Source of the DNA: Ariolimax columbianus
Lineage: Eukaryota > Mollusca > Gastropoda > Stylommatophora > Arionidae
DNA length: 64,000 bases
Reading direction: 5' to 3'
Assembly: GCA_036924085.1 (NCBI GenBank)
Contig: JAVGWX010000009.1
Span: forward strand, 59,932,331 to 59,996,330
The notes under the pieces are model-generated. The model did no database searches and was not told the DNA's origin. It saw only the letters and a list, made by a program, of their open reading frames with translations. Shown here piece by piece: positions 21,591 to 33,300 of the stretch. Position numbers and translations under genes: made by a program. The first letter of the stretch is position 1, and every line of letters begins with the position of its first letter.

Positions 21591-22060
21591 TGTCGTGCCT
21601 TTTCGATAACCACAAGAGGTCGTATGGACAACACTCAGCGTGTGAGTGAGTCTGGCATCTCTCTTCCCAGCTGTATTCATCTCATCATTGTAGCATCTAA
21701 AATTCCCACACGCCAAATTCTTGAAGGTGAACCGGCAGAACTAACCCGTGAAATACGACACAGGTATAAGCGTAGTTCCATTCAGCCGGCGTCCAAACCA
21801 GGATAAACGGATGGAAGAAATCACAAAAAAAGAACGACATAACAAGTCCCGACGGAAAACAACACCACGTTTCCGTGAACACAAGTGTAAGTCGTCGACT
21901 AGTGTGAATTCCAGACAAATCCGTGGTCTGGCGGCATCCATAATGATCCAAAACAGTAGAGAAATGTAGACTCGCAGCCAGTTATGGCGCCATCTTTGCC
22001 AGATTTGCCAGATACTATGACTGTACTAATGAATGCAGTCTCAGATTGCCAGTCTGAAAC
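21591..22060. other. No gene recognised
   Basis: Overlapping short frames on both strands; the last 50 bp are a unit of the GACTGTACTAATGAATG array. Confidence 0.35.
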
Positions 22061-22525
22061 TTTGACTGTGTTTGGTGTGGAGTCCATATCACAGAGGAGA
22101 TATAAACATGCTGGAAAGGATACACAAAAGAGCGATAAAACTGAAAATGGGATTCCAGAATTACAGTTATTAGGAAAGACTAGAAAAGAGAAGCATTCGA
22201 GGTGACTTAATACATGTTTAAAAGATAATCAAAGGAACGGATTCATTAGACTATTACAAGTTCTTTTTCAAAATACAACCACCTACAAGAACAAGAGGGG
22301 ATAGCTACAAATTAACTAAAGAAAGATCGAGATTAGATTTTAGGAAATATTTGTTCAGTCAGAGAGCGGTGGATGTTTGGAATGCATTGCCACAAGAAGT
22401 AATGGAGGCAGGGACAATTAATGCATTAAAGAATAAATTGAATGCGCATAGCTTTTAGAGCAAGGTAATGCAAATTAAACTGGTTGTATGCAGACTCTGC
22501 AGTCTTCTAAACCAGTACAAAGACG
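22061..22525 (+). pseudogene. CR1/L2-like non-LTR 3' end
   Basis: In plus frames the end of an RT polyprotein can be read: KRAIKLKMGFQ, then a shift, then GTDSLDYYKFF, RGDSYKLTKERSRLDFRK, YLFSQRAVDVWNALPQE and a stop at about 22456-22458. This is the typical C-terminus (RS.LD.RK..FS.R....WN.LP..VV) of CR1/L2/Jockey-side elements. A 3' UTR with CTGGTTGTATGCAGACTCTG follows. The same UTR piece reappears inverted at 36597-36640. The fragment interrupts a minisatellite whose units resume at 22530. Confidence 0.75.
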
Positions 22526-22745
22526 TTAAGTTTATGAATGAAGTCTGAGAGCACGTCCGATACTATGACTGTACTAAGGAATGATGTCTCACATAGCCAG
22601 AACCTGACACAATAGAGAGAGACTGTACTAATGAATGAAGTCTAAGATAGCCAGCCACAGGCTGACACAATAGAGAGAGACTGTACTAATGAATAAAGTC
22701 TGAGATAGCAAGTCTGACACTATGACTGTACTATTGAATTACATC
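22526..22745. repeat. Minisatellite GACTGTACTAATGAATGAAGTC, unit about 60 bp
   Basis: Four units with GAATGAAGTCTGAGATAGCC-like cores and varying spacers; continuous with the units at 22010-22060 before the LINE insertion. Confidence 0.7.
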
Positions 22746-23060
22746 TATGAAATTCATCATAAAGATAAAGTAATTACTCAATTCTCATACTGGAAATTGT
22801 TGTCTTGTAAACATTTTATGTTGCCAGTTAAAAGCAGTAAGAATTGATAAAACAAACATTAACTTGTGACTAAATCAAACCAATGTTTTCAAACGAAATA
22901 AATTAACTTAAATAAAATAAAATTGTTCATTAATTATATTCTATCAAATACAGCTTTATTGTCAGAGACTAAGTGGTTTTCGTTTGCTTTTTAAAGCAAC
23001 CGATCTACATGGAGGGCGAGCGGTTCTACCTGATGTGCAGTGTTTAGTGCTGAAAGAACA
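22746..23060. other. No gene recognised
   Basis: Very AT-rich DNA without features. Confidence 0.35.
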
Positions 23061-23166
23061 AAGATAGATAAATGGAACGATGGATAGATGGGTGGGTGGG
23101 TGTATGGATGATGATAGATTATGGATAGATGATGGGTGGGTGGATGGATGGATGTATCCGTGGACG

Positions 23167-23206
<40 letters not shown>

Positions 23207-23326
23207 TATTATATTAGATTAGATTATATTAGATTATATTATATTAGATTATGTTAGATTAGAATAGAATAGATCAGATTAGATTAGATTAGCGTAGATT
23301 AGATTAGATAGATAGATAGATAGATT

Positions 23327-23417
<91 letters not shown>

Positions 23418-24190
23418 GATGGGGTGGGGTGGGGGTGGGGTGGGATGGGATGGGACGCGATGCGATGTGATGTGATATAGAATAGGATAGGATAGGATAG
23501 GATAGGATAGGATAGGATAGGATAGATAGGCAGACTGGCAGACAGGTAGGCAGACATACAGACAGACGGACGGACCGGGTGGGAAGGCGGGCAGGCAGGC
23601 AGGCAGGCAGGCATGCAGGTATGTAGGTATGGTGGTAGGTAGGTAGGTTGGGTGGGTTTCTGGTATCGGGTGGGTGGGTATGGATGGATGGAGGGATCGA
23701 TGTGTTTCAGTAGAGTTTGAGTTGGTGTGTCTGTCTGGTTTGGTGAGTGTTTGTGTGCGTCTGTGTGTGTCTTTGAATGTGTGTGGTTGAGTGTATGTGT
23801 CTGTATATGTTTGTCTATATCTGAATTTGTGTATATTCATGAGTGAATGTCCATGTGTATGTGTACGTGTGTGTGTGTGTGCGTGTGTGTCAACGTCTGC
23901 ATATTGGATAGTGTTTGAGTGTATGTGTGTGTGTGTGTGTGTGTGTACGTCTGCAGATTGGATAGTGTCTGAGTGTATGTGTATATGTACGTACGTGTGT
24001 ATCTGTGATCTGTATGTGAGTGAGTGTATTTGACTATGTAGGTGTTGTGTCTGTGTCTGAGTGTTTAAGTATATGTGTATTTGTATGTGTCTGCCTGCGT
24101 GTGTGTATGTGGGTTAATGCATTTGCGCGTGTCTATGTGTGGGTGAATGCTTACCTGTACGTCGATATGTGTGCTGATAAGTGTTTTAGT
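23061..24190. repeat. Compound simple-repeat block
   Basis: In order: GGAT/GGGT runs (23080-23160), (GATA)n at 23165-23208, ATTAG-type repeats to 23300, a second long (GATA)n at about 23305-23418, GGGGT runs, (AGGAT)n at about 23470-23525, GGCA/GGTA runs to about 23645, and then a GT-rich tract with TGTGTG and GAGTGTATGTG units to about 24190. All long frames here are compositional. Confidence 0.95.
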
Positions 24191-24655
24191 GTACAAGGGC
24201 AGTTTTAAAAAAACAATTGTCTTTTAAAGCGGCACAGCAAATAAGTGAGACAGGGACCTAGTTATTGTATGTATTTGCACCATTGGCATTGGTCTTCAGT
24301 TTAGTAACCGCATCAGGCCACAACCGATGTGTCTTCGTTGTGCAATTGATGAAGTGAATACACGTGTAGTGCATTTGACTCTGTGTATCAGCCATGAAAG
24401 ATCTTAATGAGCAAGGTGCTTGCCTGAAATTGTGCTTCAAAATATGTGAAACTTACTGAATGGTGATTGTGACTTTCTGAAAAATGACACTAGAGGTGAT
24501 GAAAGATGGCTTTATGGAAAGAGGTCCAGACAAAAAGGCAGTCTTCGAGTGGGTTAAACGGCATCATAGCGGCCAAAAAAGTACAGCCAGAATCACGCAA
24601 ATGTGAAGGTTCAGTAGATCGTCTTTTTTTTAATCGAAAGGGCACCGTTCATTAT
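24191..24655. other. No gene recognised
   Basis: No supportable features. Confidence 0.35.
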
Positions 24656-24659
24656 GAGA

Positions 24660-25000
24660 TTGGGATCAAGATGCTGAGCAGCGCATGAGGTGCAGTGGTC
24701 AGCGACCCATAGCTGACTGCTAGCGTCAAAACCAGCGAACCAGAGCAGCCAAGACCCTTCTACACCTCCAGGTGGTGATCCAGGAGCAGGGCAGACTGTC
24801 TAAGGAGAAGGGATCGAAAAGGGAATGCTAACCCGGAACTCAAAAAATGCTTGCTGAAGTCGGATGTGTTGGACCAAAAGGTGCAAATATCGTAGTCACG
24901 CTGTAAACTTCGATACAACGCATCTCTGGACTACATTCTGTTTTTTAAGCCCTTTCAGGGTTTGGTAGCGGGAGATTGAGAAAGGACGAAGCCAAACCAA
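24660..25000 (+). repeat. SINE-A copy, plus orientation
   Basis: It begins ATCAAGATGCTGAGCAGCGC and has the A-box-like GTGCAGTGGTCAGCGACC at about 24690. Then come CCAAGACCCTTCTACACCTC, the core TTGCTGAAGTCGGATGTGTT at 24851, and the 3' end TTTGGTAGCGGGAGATTGAG followed by a short GACGAAG instead of a long GAA tail. Confidence 0.75.
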
Positions 25001-25344
25001 GCCATTATGAATGTGTTCCACGCGGTCAGACGATCAATCAATAGCCTTATTTGGATGTTATGAGGCGCCTGAGAGATGCAGTACGAAGGAAGAGACTTGA
25101 AGACTGGATAAACAGAACAAGGATGCTGCCCTCCGACACCGCACCTACAAATCATGAAAGGGCTCTGGATTTGGTCACTGCAGATTTATTGTGTTACTAA
25201 AGTTGAAATGCACACTTAACTCATTCACTTCCAAATATTTTGGACCTCTGGACGCAATTTATTTCTTACATTAAACCGAAACACAGCATCACTTAGTTGT
25301 GTTTTATTTGTCTTCAATAAACGTTCACTGAAATAACACATATT
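25001..25344. other. No gene recognised
   Basis: Mixed-composition DNA. The last 12 bases before copy B, 25345-25356, are its target duplication. Confidence 0.4.
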
Positions 25345-25356
25345 ATATACCAAACT
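25345..25356. other. Target-site duplication of copy B (5' arm)
   Basis: ATATACCAAACT here and again at 27709-27720, exactly bracketing copy B. Confidence 0.88.
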
Positions 25357-25382
25357 CCGGAAAAGATGGGATAACAAACGAA

Positions 25383-27005
25383 ATGCTGATGGGGCTGGGC
25401 GAAACAGCGAAGAAGAAACTGCTATCGGTCCTAAACCAAAGCTGGAAAAGGGGAATTGTACCACAGGCATGGAAAGATGCAATACTGGTACCAGTACCAA
25501 AAAAGGGAAAGGACAAAACAGATCCAAATGGATACAGGCCCATAAGCCTACTGAGCTGTGTCGGCAAGCTGATGGAACGGATGATAAACACCAGACTGAT
25601 GTGGCATCTGGAAGAAAAACGAATACTAATTCCACAGCAAGCCGGCTTTAGACAGCACAGATCCACTGAGGACCAGGTCATCCTCATAGCCCAGGAGATA
25701 GAAGATGCCTACCAGGCACAGAAACACACAGTAGCTGTTTGGGTGTATCTGGAAAAGGCATTTGACAAAGTCTGGAAGGATGGACTTAGAGTCAAGCTAA
25801 GAAGAAGTGATGTCTGTGGGAAGATGTACAAGTGGATCAACCACTACCTCAAACAAAGAACGGCCAGAGTCCAAGTACAAGGGCAGATGAGCAAAAAGGT
25901 GACACTCGAGCAGGGAGTACCCCAAGGGGGAGTATTGTCACCCACACTCTTCCTGGTATATATAAACGATATTACAGAGAATATACCAAGAAGAGTCCAT
26001 AGCTCAATGTTTGCAGACGATCTGGCTATGTGGACCTCTGAAAAGAATCTCACCATAGCAAGAAATCGGATGCAGACGGCCCTAACATCGCTGGAAGAGT
26101 GGGCGAACTCATGGCTGGTCAAAATAAATGAGGAGAAAACCACGTGCACAATATTCTCGCTCTCATTAAAACCCCAAAGTACCAAATTAAGTCTAAATGG
26201 CAAAATCCTGCAGCCAAACGACAACCCAACCTATCTGGGAGTCACATTTGATCGGCGCATGACATGGAAAAGTCAGATTGAGAGAAACCGAATGAAAGCC
26301 AGAGAAAGAATGGCGATCATGAGGAAACTTGCTGGCACAAGCTGGGGAGCAGACGAAGGCATACTAAAGAAACTGTACACTGGAAGAGTGAGACCAGTTC
26401 TGGAGTATGGCATTGCGGCATGGACAACAGCAGCGAAGGCGAACTTCGATAAAGTTAACAAACTTCAAAACCAAGCCATGAGAATTATAACAGGTGGCAT
26501 GAAGTCAACGCCAATTGTAGAACTTGAAAAGATTACAAAACTGCAATCCATGACCGATAGAAGAGACTGCAGAGCCCAGCTGCAGTCAGAGAAACTCCGA
26601 AGACTGACGGACCATCCAATGTACCAGAGACTAAACAATCTGGAAAATGGGAAACTAAAGCGGAGAAACTTTGCAGAAATAGCCAAAGCAAAGATGCACG
26701 AAGATCCCATAAACGCACTAACAACACCAAAACCCATCACTACTGTACGAAAACCTACTTGGAGGCAGGATATATTTCCAGAGGTGGTAGAAAATATACC
26801 AGGTATTGCAAACAAAAACTGCCAGACTGAAAAAGAAAGGAGAGACACTACCCTAAGCTTCATAACGCAAAGCTACCCAAGCATGGACTGGACCCATGCA
26901 TACACCGACGGTTCTGTAAACAAACACTACACAGAACGGAGGGGCAGGAGCATTCCTGAACCTACCAAATGGCAGAAAAATAACACTGTCATTCGCTACT
27001 GGTAA
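25383..27005 (+). pseudogene. Family 1 copy B: RT and start of RNase H
   Basis: 540 open codons. RT palm and fingers as in copy A: YRPISLLSCVGKLMERMIN about 51-69, QGVPQGGVLSP about 177-187, FADD about 210-213. Motif A reads VYLEKAFD: the catalytic Asp at position 122 is Tyr, so this RT should be dead. The thumb continues in frame without the one-base insertion of copy A. RNase H begins with YTDGS, but an extra A near 26915 shifts the frame, and the last roughly 25 residues are out-of-frame translation. The coding homology starts at 25357, before the first ATG. Confidence 0.88.
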
Positions 27006-27681
27006 GTACACAAGCAATTTCAGAGCGGAGGCAGAGGCACTGAGGGCGGCAGTGGAAGAAATGGTAACACACAGTGAAAATGAGAGCCATATAGTCCTGC
27101 TGACAGATGCTCTCGCCGTAGTCACAGCGCTAAAAAGCCAGAAAAACACTGAGCTTAATGACTTAAGAGCAGCACTCTGCAAACTGTGCCAGCAGTCCGC
27201 ACCAAAAAGGGTAGTGGTACAGTGGGTTCCGTCACACTGCAACATCCAAGGCAACGAGGAGGCAGACAGACTGGCAAAAGAAGGTGCAAGGCTACCACAA
27301 ACAGATACCAGTATGACGTACGAAGAGTCAAAACGGCTTATCAAAGCCAGATACATGACCAAATGGGAAACCGAACATACTGGTTACACCAAAAACGATG
27401 CCTATTACCAGTTGAACCGAAGAGAGCAGGTCGTTGTCTTCAGACTTCGCACTGGCCACAACAGACTATTCAACAAATTGAAGATAGGGTGTACCGACGA
27501 ATGCCCGTGCGGTACTGGTAAAATGACCACTGAACATCTGCTGCAGAACTGCCCGACATACGAGGATCAGAGAGAGCAGATGTGGCCATTGCCAGTGGAA
27601 CTGCAAGACAAGCTCTATGGTAGTGGCGAGAGTCTCAGTATGACCGCCGCTTTTTTCGAAAAAATAATGGTTACTGTCTGA
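27006..27681 (+). pseudogene. Family 1 copy B: remainder of RNase H and zinc tail
   Basis: The frame picked up after the shift (open from 27052, homologous from about 26916) carries the RNase H Glu (upstream of 27052), LLTDALAVVTAL, WVPSHCNIQGNEEADRLA and the CxxxCxC...H....C cluster, and stops at 27679-27681. Relative to copy A four codons (R-Y-H-L of HNRLRYHLF) are deleted near 27468, before the zinc cluster. The normal stop is present here, which shows that the longer C-terminus in copy A is abnormal. Confidence 0.85.
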
Positions 27682-27720
27682 CTGTGTACGCAGAAGAAGA
27701 AGAAGAAGATATACCAAACT

Positions 27721-28895
27721 GCTCATAATTGAAGCTAGAATACAATGGATTACATATATTTTACAAATGGAGATGACAATTTGTGTTTTATGGACTATAG
27801 TTGAATAATCGTTTGCTATTTAAAAAGATTATGAACAAAAATGTTCCCATTATCAACACATTATTCAGCTCTAAACCAATACACGAATAACGTTACGGCT
27901 CTCTATTTACGGTAATCCATAAGCGAAGATGTTTGAACGTTATACATGAATTGGTGAAGTGGTTTCAAAGTATTTACATTTTACTGAAGGCACCTGCAGT
28001 TGAAAATTTACTAAATAAATAATGCTCCGATCAACATCAGCGTGAGTGTTTACAATTTACCGGCTCACGGAAAGAATGTTCCTGCTGTAATCAATATACA
28101 CACATTTATATTATACACACTAGCATTACTATGCAGGATCTTGAACCTTAACTGAATTCGTGAACTGTTATTTCTATTGCTTGAGTGAAAAGAGGGCACC
28201 GCCCCTTCGTCAGTAGATTTAGTTTTACTTTCATCACTTGACTTAGAACTACGACTAGATAAATAAATTGAAACAGCCTTATCATAACGATCGATATCTG
28301 CATCATCACTACCATTAGCAATAATATAATCTATCTATTCCAGAGCTTGTACTGAATATACCCTATTTGGTGGGGCTGAATGTGCAAGGGATAGATTCAA
28401 AGTTGCTATCCGAAACAAATTATGGTTTCCAAGTTACGAAACTAAAGATTTTTTGCAACGAAACTCACGCTAACTCTTCCGGAAATGAAAAGTGCAAAAT
28501 CTGGACTTTCGCCAATAACCAAAACAAAACATTTAGGAGAACTAGGAATGGGAAAATGTGTGATTTTGTGAACACAGTAGCAAATTCCAATATCGACTTG
28601 TGGGTTTTCTAGAAAAAACCGGAAACCGATGTATCGGCTTATGAGAGTAAATGAGTTAAAGGTCGCCGATTTCAGACCATAGAAGAGATCAAAGTGAAAT
28701 CGCTACGAGACATACACGTTATCTAGAAAGCAAGTTCCAGGACACATTATTGGATAATTCGCTGGGAGCCGTGTATCAACAGTGGATGGAAGTATTTCCA
28801 AGTAGTCAAGTTTGAATTATTGTAAGTAAAGAAACAGTTATTGTTTACTCTCAAATTTCGGTTACATTGTGGACAGACCTCGTATGTGTCTTTTT
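27721..28895. other. No gene recognised
   Basis: AT-rich, unique-looking DNA of 1.2 kb; the frame at 28367-28612 has no recognisable domain. Confidence 0.4.
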
Positions 28896-29010
28896 GAGTG
28901 TACAAGCACGTGGGTCTTTGAGTGTCTGCATTTCTATGTTTGTATGTGTGTGCCAGTAGTGTGGGTGTATATGTGTGTATGTGTATATGTGTGTATGTGT
29001 GTATTTCGCG
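28896..29010. repeat. TG-rich simple repeat
   Basis: Irregular GTGTGTATGTG units. Confidence 0.6.
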
Positions 29011-29084
29011 CACAATACGAATAATAGTTGTATGATATTTATTTTAATTTTTGTTTGCGTTCGTCTTATTATATATGGCTTCTA

Positions 29085-29270
29085 TTTTGCGCCTGTCAGC
29101 CCAGTGCATCCGACTTCAGCATGCATTTTATGTAAGGGTCTGCTTCCTCCTGCATTTTCTAAAGGTTTGCTTCCCCGGGTTAACGGCCGGTGCTGGGATG
29201 GGGATCGAACCCAGCACCTTTGGTTGTGAGCTGTGTCACTTAACCACTAGCCCACGCCGTTCCATTGCTG
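29085..29270 (-). repeat. tRNA-headed SINE (type D) with SINE-A-like core
   Basis: The minus strand opens with GGCGTGGGCTAGTGGTTAAG (A-box side, about 29245-29264) and GTGCTGGGTTCGATCCCCAT (B-box side, 29193-29212), a good match to a tRNA internal promoter. After a variable part it contains ATGCTGAAGTCGGATGCAC (complement of 29107-29122), the core also found in SINE-A and in the 28S-headed retroposon. So the same core is attached to different heads. Confidence 0.75.
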
Positions 29271-30160
29271 TATTATATAATGATGCCTCCATTGTCAAGA
29301 CACGTCTTTTCCCAAACCTCAGGTTTCTCGTTTGTCAAATCAGGGCCTGTTTATACTCTTGATTAAGTCACAACCGGCTTGAGTTAAATCCTGTCAAAAG
29401 CTGATTCCGTTGTTCTAATGTGTTTGTCGAACCGATTTAGACGGATGTTCGTCTTGGGAAAGTCTGATTCTTTACTGCTGATGTGACTTATGTGTGAGGA
29501 CTTACGGCTCATTTCTAAATGCACTGTTCCCAGGCTGGAAAATCGCGTTTGACAAGTACGTGATGTAGGTACGCATCGTTCCTACAATGTCTGTAGTCGC
29601 TCCTGATAAGGACCGTCATGTGTTCATGTCTGTTGTTATATTTGACTATAACTATTTTGGTATGTATGTCTTCATCTCTATTAGGGCACAAGCTGTAGGA
29701 TATTATCGAATGTGTGTGCGCTTCTTGGTTAACTGTAGGCAGCGTCTGGTGACATTCCTTTAGCCATGCAGAAATTAAAATCCGATGGTTCTTCTTTTAG
29801 CGTGTAACCGGCGTAGTTAACTCGTTTTAATCTTTAGTTACTTTATTATATTTTGCTTCGTTTTGCTTAACATTAGTGATAAATGTTATCTGCCTGTCCT
29901 TTTTTAAAATTAAATGTAGCTTAATGTTGGATGCTTTTATTTTTAGTTCGGTTGATTACCTTTTCTACCGAGTTACGTGACCGTGTTGCTTACATGTTAA
30001 ATATTGTCAGTCTGAAGCATGGTGCCTGCATAAATAGTATCTACATGTGTTGAATTACATCATTGTCCCTCGTGAACGTACGTAGCTAGGGAATACTATC
30101 AAGACCTTATCAGGCCAAAATAGCGTCGTCGTAATTTGTTACGTGGACATAGGAACTGTT
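29271..30160. other. No gene recognised
   Basis: AT-rich DNA without supportable features, followed by a TGTGTG/TATATA stretch at 30160-30225. Confidence 0.35.
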
Positions 30161-30394
30161 TATATGTATGTGTGTATGTGTGTGAGTGTATGTGTGTGTG
30201 TGTTTATATATTTATATATATATAAAATAAGAAGAGCCCAGGCTTGAAAAACCATAGAGCTGCACATTCGCCACACCAAGTAAGTCGCAAGAAATGAAGG
30301 CATCTTCAAATTTACTTGTGGAAGGTAACTTCAAAATGTTATCGGCATTAGTGGATTGTATTGAAATAAGTTACAATATAATTATCTACACTAC

Positions 30395-30840
30395 ATTTCC
30401 TTAAAAGTAGTGGCCTTCGGCAGCTACACACTTTTTCAAACGTGCATACAGCTGCTGGAAACATTCGTGGAACCCATTCTTTGACACTTCTCTCACGTGC
30501 TTTGTCGCATTGGTGAAAACGTCCTCAGCATCCTCGAATCTCTCTGCTTTGAGTGCCGATTTCAGTCGAGGGAACACACAAAAATCATCCGGTTCCAGAT
30601 CGACAGAATGTGACGGATGTTCAAAGGTAATCACATTGTGCTTTGCGAGGTACTGCCTCACCTGAATTGATCGATGTGCCGGCGCATTGTCGTGCAGCAC
30701 AATCCAACTGTTTGTTCGCCCTGTTTCTGGTCGTTCCCTTCTTATTGCATCTCTTAGGCGACGAGGATATCAACGTACATTTCCTTGTTAATCGTTCGGC
30801 CTTTGGAGTGAAATCATTGTAGACAATAACCTGAAAATAA
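30395..30840 (-). pseudogene. Mariner transposase, C-terminal half, frameshifted
   Basis: The minus-strand frame 30700-30401 (99 codons) starts at the second catalytic block LHDNAPAHRS (Asp 4) and reaches VDLEPDDF, where Asp 39 is 34 residues further on, the D,D34D spacing of mariner. It ends ECFQQLYARLKKCVAAEGHYF-like, the usual mariner C-terminus. Upstream, in another frame (30840-30700), VIVYNDFTPKAERLTRKC matches the segment that normally precedes HDN, so one frameshift separates them near 30770. The first catalytic Asp and the DNA-binding domain are missing. I could not identify terminal inverted repeats. Confidence 0.88.
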
Positions 30841-31900
30841 AAAACAAATTGTAAATTAACATGACTTCTCAAGCAAAAAACATAATTTGACATTGGTACG
30901 TTGTTCAATCATGCCATTTTCAACTCCGACGATGCAACGAGCACAACACACAGACAAAATTCTGCAACTTCTGTTTGAGAGTATATGTGAAGCTCACGTC
31001 TGCCATGTCATTTCGCCAAGGTCATTACTAACTTCTATATATATTATCTCCATAATACCATCTTTCATTCAAATACGAGTCGAATATTCCGGGAACTTTC
31101 TGAAGCTATCTCGCATAGCCAAATGGGAATCATAAAGTTAGACCAAAGAATATAAGTTTCGATGCATTCTATGAGGGAACCGGACAGACTTGCAGCCAAG
31201 TCTTAAGGGTAAATATACCGGGGTGCCCCAGGCAAGACAACCTGAAAACATTTAAGGTTGTATCCTGTATTCTAAAGATCATGTTTGATTACCTAGACAA
31301 CACCAACTAATGGGACGTCTTCAATCTCTGAATTACAATGTTATTGAACACAAAGAAAACTGTATTCTGACCGAATTATGTTTTAAATGGCTTCACATTT
31401 GTGATGAAATCCACGTTAGTGCCGGAGAAGGCTAATATTACATTCGTGGAGTTGACGTTATAGATGCCAGATTGACGGTTCCAGGATATAATAATAACCA
31501 TAATAAAAAGCCCTCAATAACCAGCTTACATTAACACTTACTTTTAAAACCCCTCTTGAAATTACAGTTTACCTGGCCCTCCCCAAACTGAGACTGACTA
31601 TGCGCTGAGTAACGATTGGTTACTAACTTACAAGAGTAGAGAGAGACCACGGACCAGTACAACCTGGCGTGTGCAACTTCATCAAGTCTGCGAGCTGGAT
31701 TGCGAATTTTAAATATATTCGCGAGTCAAAACAAATTATGTGCTTTTATCATTTTAAAATGTTGGAATTTATTTGACAAACGATCTTTAGCTTATGCTAC
31801 ATTTTGAAATAATTGATTCAAGATATTTAATGAGTATTAAAAGATGTTAGTAAAACATGGATGTCAGGAGAGCTCTATTCAGCGTGTTAGTATTTGTTGC
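30841..31900. other. No gene recognised
   Basis: AT-rich DNA; no domain in the short frames. Confidence 0.35.
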
Positions 31901-32280
31901 TTAGTTTAATAAATGATACAACAAAGTCACATACAGGGACTCGCAATTACAAATGAGGAAAAACAAGACAGAATGAAAACAGTAATAGGGCGTTTTGAGA
32001 GCCTCTTGGCAACGGTCAAAAGACGGAAACTAATTTGGTACATAGCAAGATCTAATGGTCTTGCAAATACGATCCTGCACGGAAAGGTGCAAGCCGGACG
32101 ACGAAGAGGTCGTCCCAAAAAGAGATGGAAGGATAACATAAAATAATAGACCAATCTCCAACCAAAGGAGGCACGGGCAGCGACCGCTGATAGAGAGGGG
32201 TACTTGGCGTGGTGGGGGTGTCTTCACGTGTGCCCCAACGACATCAATGGTTACGGAATAATTTGACTTGATGGATGCGA
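31900..32280 (+). pseudogene. RTE-like non-LTR 3' end, copy 2
   Basis: The plus frame 31913-32146 includes TNEEKQDRMKTVIGRFESLL, TVKRRKLIWY and NTILHGKVQAGRRRGRPKKR, the same C-terminal block as at 15874-16110 (minus strand). A stop after DNIK breaks the last part, and downstream the sequence still reads like the family's tail (KEARAATADRE in another codon phase). The two copies are clearly diverged from each other. Confidence 0.75.
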
Positions 32281-32950
32281 GAAACATTTGTTAAAGTATG
32301 AATATATTTAAGTTAAGCTTAAGACAGGTCACATGCATCCGATGGGAAGTTCTAGATTAGATTTCTCTCACAAGACGGTAATTGTTTTAGAAAATAATGT
32401 GAAGCTACAACATCCAAAATATTTTCTAGATGTGGATAAGTTATTCGCGTCCTCTTCTTAGATTGAACTAACTCGATTCTATATTTCTTAAAAGTTGCTC
32501 ATATTTGCAAGTGCTTCTAAATCTCATTATTCTTGTCCGAGCTAAAGCTGTGAGTTTTTTTAATGCTTGTCCTCTGGTAAATATTTCTAATAAACGTTAT
32601 TTAGTGAAACATTCTCGTCTGAAGTCTTTAGATCTGAGTTCTCTTTAAGTTCAATTAGATTCACTTACAAAGAGGGTGTGGTTTTATCCAACCTAACGTC
32701 AAATGAGAAAGATGGAATTTTTGTATTTGATTTTTGTGCTTGAGAACAACGGAACATGGTGTTGAATTATTCAACTCGTCAGACAAATGAATCGCAATAA
32801 AAATTATTGTTGTGGTTCACACATGTGTCGAATATCATTAGTTGACTTCTCTAAAAATCGAAGTTTATTTTGAAATAACCTTATATGTTCAAAACAGATA
32901 ATTGACCTGTCCTTGAGTTTGAAACGTAGCACTGAGTTCATTAACATGTT
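32281..32950. other. No gene recognised
   Basis: AT-rich; no supportable features. Confidence 0.35.
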
Positions 32951-32954
32951 ATAA

Positions 32955-33300
32955 CGTCTACAAGAGATGAAATGCCTACACAGAATGCTTGGAGTAACAA
33001 TACTGGATAGAATCAGAAACGATATTAGGAAACAAGTAGGTACAACACCAGTGCTAGACCTCATCAAGATACAGCAAATCAAATGGTTAGGATAAGTGAT
33101 ACGTCAAACACAGATAGTATCCCTCAGAAAGCAATGCTATGCAGATTCAATCGATACAAAGTTAAGGGCGGACCAAGCAAACTATGAAAAGCAGTAATAG
33201 AAGAAGCAGTAAAGCTCCCCGTGTACGAAGCACATACCACGACTTGTCAAGAAACGACTGTATAACCTCGCGCACAAAAAGGATACAAGCGAAAAGAAGA
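32955..33300 (+). pseudogene. Non-LTR RT C-terminal remnant
   Basis: Conceptual plus-strand reading gives RMLGVTILDRIRNDIRKQ, then a T-P-V-L-D-L-I-K-like stretch and QQIKWLG, the usual post-RT motif (R..G....DR.RN..IR.Q......I....LKW.GH). Stops occur from about 33098. The family cannot be assigned from so little. Confidence 0.5.

Larger units (their letters stand above)
25357..27708 (+). mobile_element. Family 1 LINE, copy B (RT + RNase H), 5'-truncated
   Basis: A plus-strand counterpart of copy A with an independent 12-bp target duplication (25345-25356 and 27709-27720). It starts at the same base of the RT domain as copy A, CCGGAAAAGA, and ends in (GAA)n at about 27692-27708. No endonuclease is present. 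One frameshift, one lost catalytic residue and a 12-base deletion make it inactive. Confidence 0.92.

Noticed and set aside
30160..30840. Complete mariner element
   Set aside because: The N-terminal half, the first catalytic Asp and recognisable inverted repeats are missing, and a frameshift is present.
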